Shown here piece after piece: positions 29,301 to 29,743 of a DNA stretch of 29,743 nucleotides. Location of the stretch: positions 1-29,743 of the forward strand of contig JBCBOR010000057.1 of assembly GCA_039821125.1 (NCBI GenBank), read 5' to 3'. The notes below the pieces were generated by a model. That model searched no databases, was not told where the DNA came from, and worked only from the letters and a program-made list of their open reading frames with translations. Made by a program: the position numbers and the translations under genes. How positions within the stretch are numbered: the first letter of the stretch is position 1; each line of letters starts with the position of its first letter. This DNA comes from Thermohalobaculum sp039821125. Its GTDB lineage: Bacteria > Pseudomonadota > Alphaproteobacteria > Rhodobacterales > Rhodobacteraceae.

Positions 29301-29743
29301 GACCGGCTGAACGGCGGTGTCAACGATGACCGCATGGAAGGCGGTCTCGGCGATGACATCTACATCGTGAATTCGGCGGGAGACGTTGTCGTCGATCTGG
29401 CGGATGAGGGCACGGACACCGTCCAGAGCTCGATTGATTTTACACTTGGTGTGCAGACCGAGAACCTGCTTCTGACCGGCAGCGGCAACACGAGCGGCAC
29501 CGGCAGCAACACTGCGAACGAGATCCTCGGGAACGCGGGCAACAACACGCTGCTTGGCAACGGCGGCAACGATACGCTCGACGGCGGCGCGGGTGACGAT
29601 CTGATCAACGGTGGCCTTGGCGACGACGTGATGTATGGCGGTCTCGGCGATGACATCTTCGTGGTAAACTCGAGCGCCGATCAGGTCAGCGAGGGCGCGG
29701 GCGAGGGCACGGATCTCGTGCGCTCGTTCGCGACCTTCACCCT
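26349..29743 (+). CDS. Very large beta-solenoid repeat protein with RTX calcium-binding repeats (partial, runs off the window)
   Basis: The frame is open from a TAG at 26289 to the window end, at least 1131 codons; I translated it without meeting a stop. From about residue 30 to 800 it consists of degenerate repeats of the form GTLNVDGTGS...I.VGR.G.GTLNITNGG (for example near 26784, 26874, 26952, 27072, 27957, 28386), matching the T5SS/PEP-CTERM-associated repeat type, predicted to form a beta-solenoid. From about residue 950 RTX nonapeptides follow in two blocks (GGGGNDRLNGG, GGLGDDIYIVN, then GNGGNDTLDGGAGDDLINGG), separated by a VQSSIDFTLGVQTENLLLTG-type spacer. RTX repeats and the absent N-terminal signal indicate type I secretion; no autotransporter barrel is seen. 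The start ATG at 26349 follows GGGGGTGG; GTG codons at 26322-26346 are alternatives. The C-terminus is outside. Confidence 0.85.
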   Translation, partial: MSYVGSGDFFIGYLSAAYGGPGDGVHAGLNGDVNGGVGTLTIDNGTYTFFTFNVGTSFGGATNPPAFYDGTMTITGGSNILQYDASNPDFATPVNVGFGVTTTATGVLTVEDGSVLESRSFSSEDANGYLPGGYGNFNIGRGAGGTGTLNVDGTGSQVLATGGAARITVGRDGGTGTLNITNGGFAQTFDIDIGRENATGTVNVDGTGSELRITGASGYYGSAFSGYAGFPDVGRGANGNGTLNITNGGRVTVENDDGNNDIATMRFARDDTSVGVGLVSGAGSRLVIQQNGEAEFVDRDGNLNTDGASLLIGRAGRGEVTVEDGARIDVLGDQATLTVGQRAAGTNGASSLTIQSGAQVLVDSQGYGGTPATGETSYTGSFIEIGNRFGSEGRVVVDGGGSNLTVTTSTDVAGDYSSAQIRVGGRGDGYLGVTNGAYVNAREIEVAAVAAGVDANGDTVETSSGFLQTVTDAATGTLAIASGGTVTITGTDATNYRGLRVGDATGTQGTVTVDGVGSTLTSEGGSGRIRLGNHGEGTLAITNGGQVNAFFFEVGRNEGGRGQLTVDGAGSNLLVSNEFGIFATEPGEAGFLRVVRNDGGYGKIDVTNGGTIDVINAPGTANDIPLLQIARDNGATGVVNVSGAGSAINVTMTGVANDAFDTTDFTFNGPLIQLGRAGNGTLNVSDDAEVNVLGDAAALSIGQFDGGVGTLSIESGGSVTVDPGGEATEASVSVAGEAGATGTVSVSGAQSQLNVGGRLVVGGALDIFTVDAQGDRIVLLDPNAGGNGTLSIASGGEVSVDLVTVIGATGVLTGSGGTLNGDLDLFGALEVGGADVVGTFNHSGDFTMNAGAVIDIDITAFTLAGSDTIFSDAAITAADLAGDFVIDLDALAEFSAGDQAVILETTGSVGPIDRTVFAEDGTNFRLTDVGGNQLVIEALFSRTVAGGNVTLTGGGAADVINGTDLDEVLLGLGARDTLIGGGGNDRLNGGVNDDRMEGGLGDDIYIVNSAGDVVVDLADEGTDTVQSSIDFTLGVQTENLLLTGSGNTSGTGSNTANEILGNAGNNTLLGNGGNDTLDGGAGDDLINGGLGDDVMYGGLGDDIFVVNSSADQVSEGAGEGTDLVRSFATFT

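Overview
The window is G+C-rich (clearly above 60 % by eye) and densely coded on both strands. Its gene families (DUF4344 metallopeptidase, DUF924, YcaD-type MFS carrier, stand-alone lipoamide dehydrogenase, metY, queA, rlmB, an FNR-type box of the FnrL/Dnr kind) suggest an alphaproteobacterium, most likely a marine Rhodobacterales/Roseobacter-group chromosome. No IS element, phage gene, plasmid replication gene, CRISPR array or rRNA gene was seen.

Layout. (1) 1-295 holds no convincing gene but has four back-to-back perfect or near-perfect hairpins (183-280). (2) 296-10232 is a catabolic block in several pieces. Three minus-strand genes are tightly packed: a NylB-like serine hydrolase, a class II aldolase and an ADP-forming acyl-CoA ligase. 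Divergent from them is a translationally coupled plus-strand run of alpha/beta hydrolase, secreted DUF4344 metallopeptidase and enolase-superfamily enzyme, followed by a D-2-hydroxyacid dehydrogenase. After a bidirectional hairpin come a D-amino-acid-oxidase-type flavoenzyme (minus) and an exported intradiol ring-cleavage dioxygenase (plus). Together they look able to hydrolyse an ester or amide, process a sugar-acid or aromatic acid by dehydration or cycloisomerisation, oxidise or reduce a 2-hydroxy acid, cleave by aldolase and activate an acid as CoA thioester. The substrate cannot be read from sequence.

(3) 10280-12450 has a stand-alone C39-like cysteine peptidase behind a long stem-loop, a universal stress protein under an FNR-type box, and a SUKH/SMI1-KNR4 protein. 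(4) 12466-21644 is a long minus-strand stretch of mostly housekeeping genes: lpdA, DUF924, MFS carrier, queA, metY, a secreted caspase-like protein with a peptidoglycan-binding domain, a SnoaL-like protein and a CoA-binding protein. (5) 21695-24577 (minus) has an acyl-CoA synthetase overlapping rlmB, followed by a structured region ending in a classical U-tailed terminator, possibly a small RNA or leader.

(6) 24643-26238 (plus) has a GNAT acetyltransferase, a tRNA-Tyr(GUA) with an unusual core and its own promoter, and a PAPS-type sulfotransferase. (7) From about 26349 to the end of the window runs one uninterrupted reading frame. It encodes a very large beta-solenoid repeat protein that passes into RTX calcium-binding repeats, so it is probably a type I-secreted surface or extracellular protein; its C-terminus lies beyond the window.

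Most intrinsic terminators here are strong G+C hairpins without a U-tract; the one at 21695-21740 is the exception. Start codons were chosen by Shine-Dalgarno spacing, overlap with the preceding gene and family alignment from memory. No database search was run.
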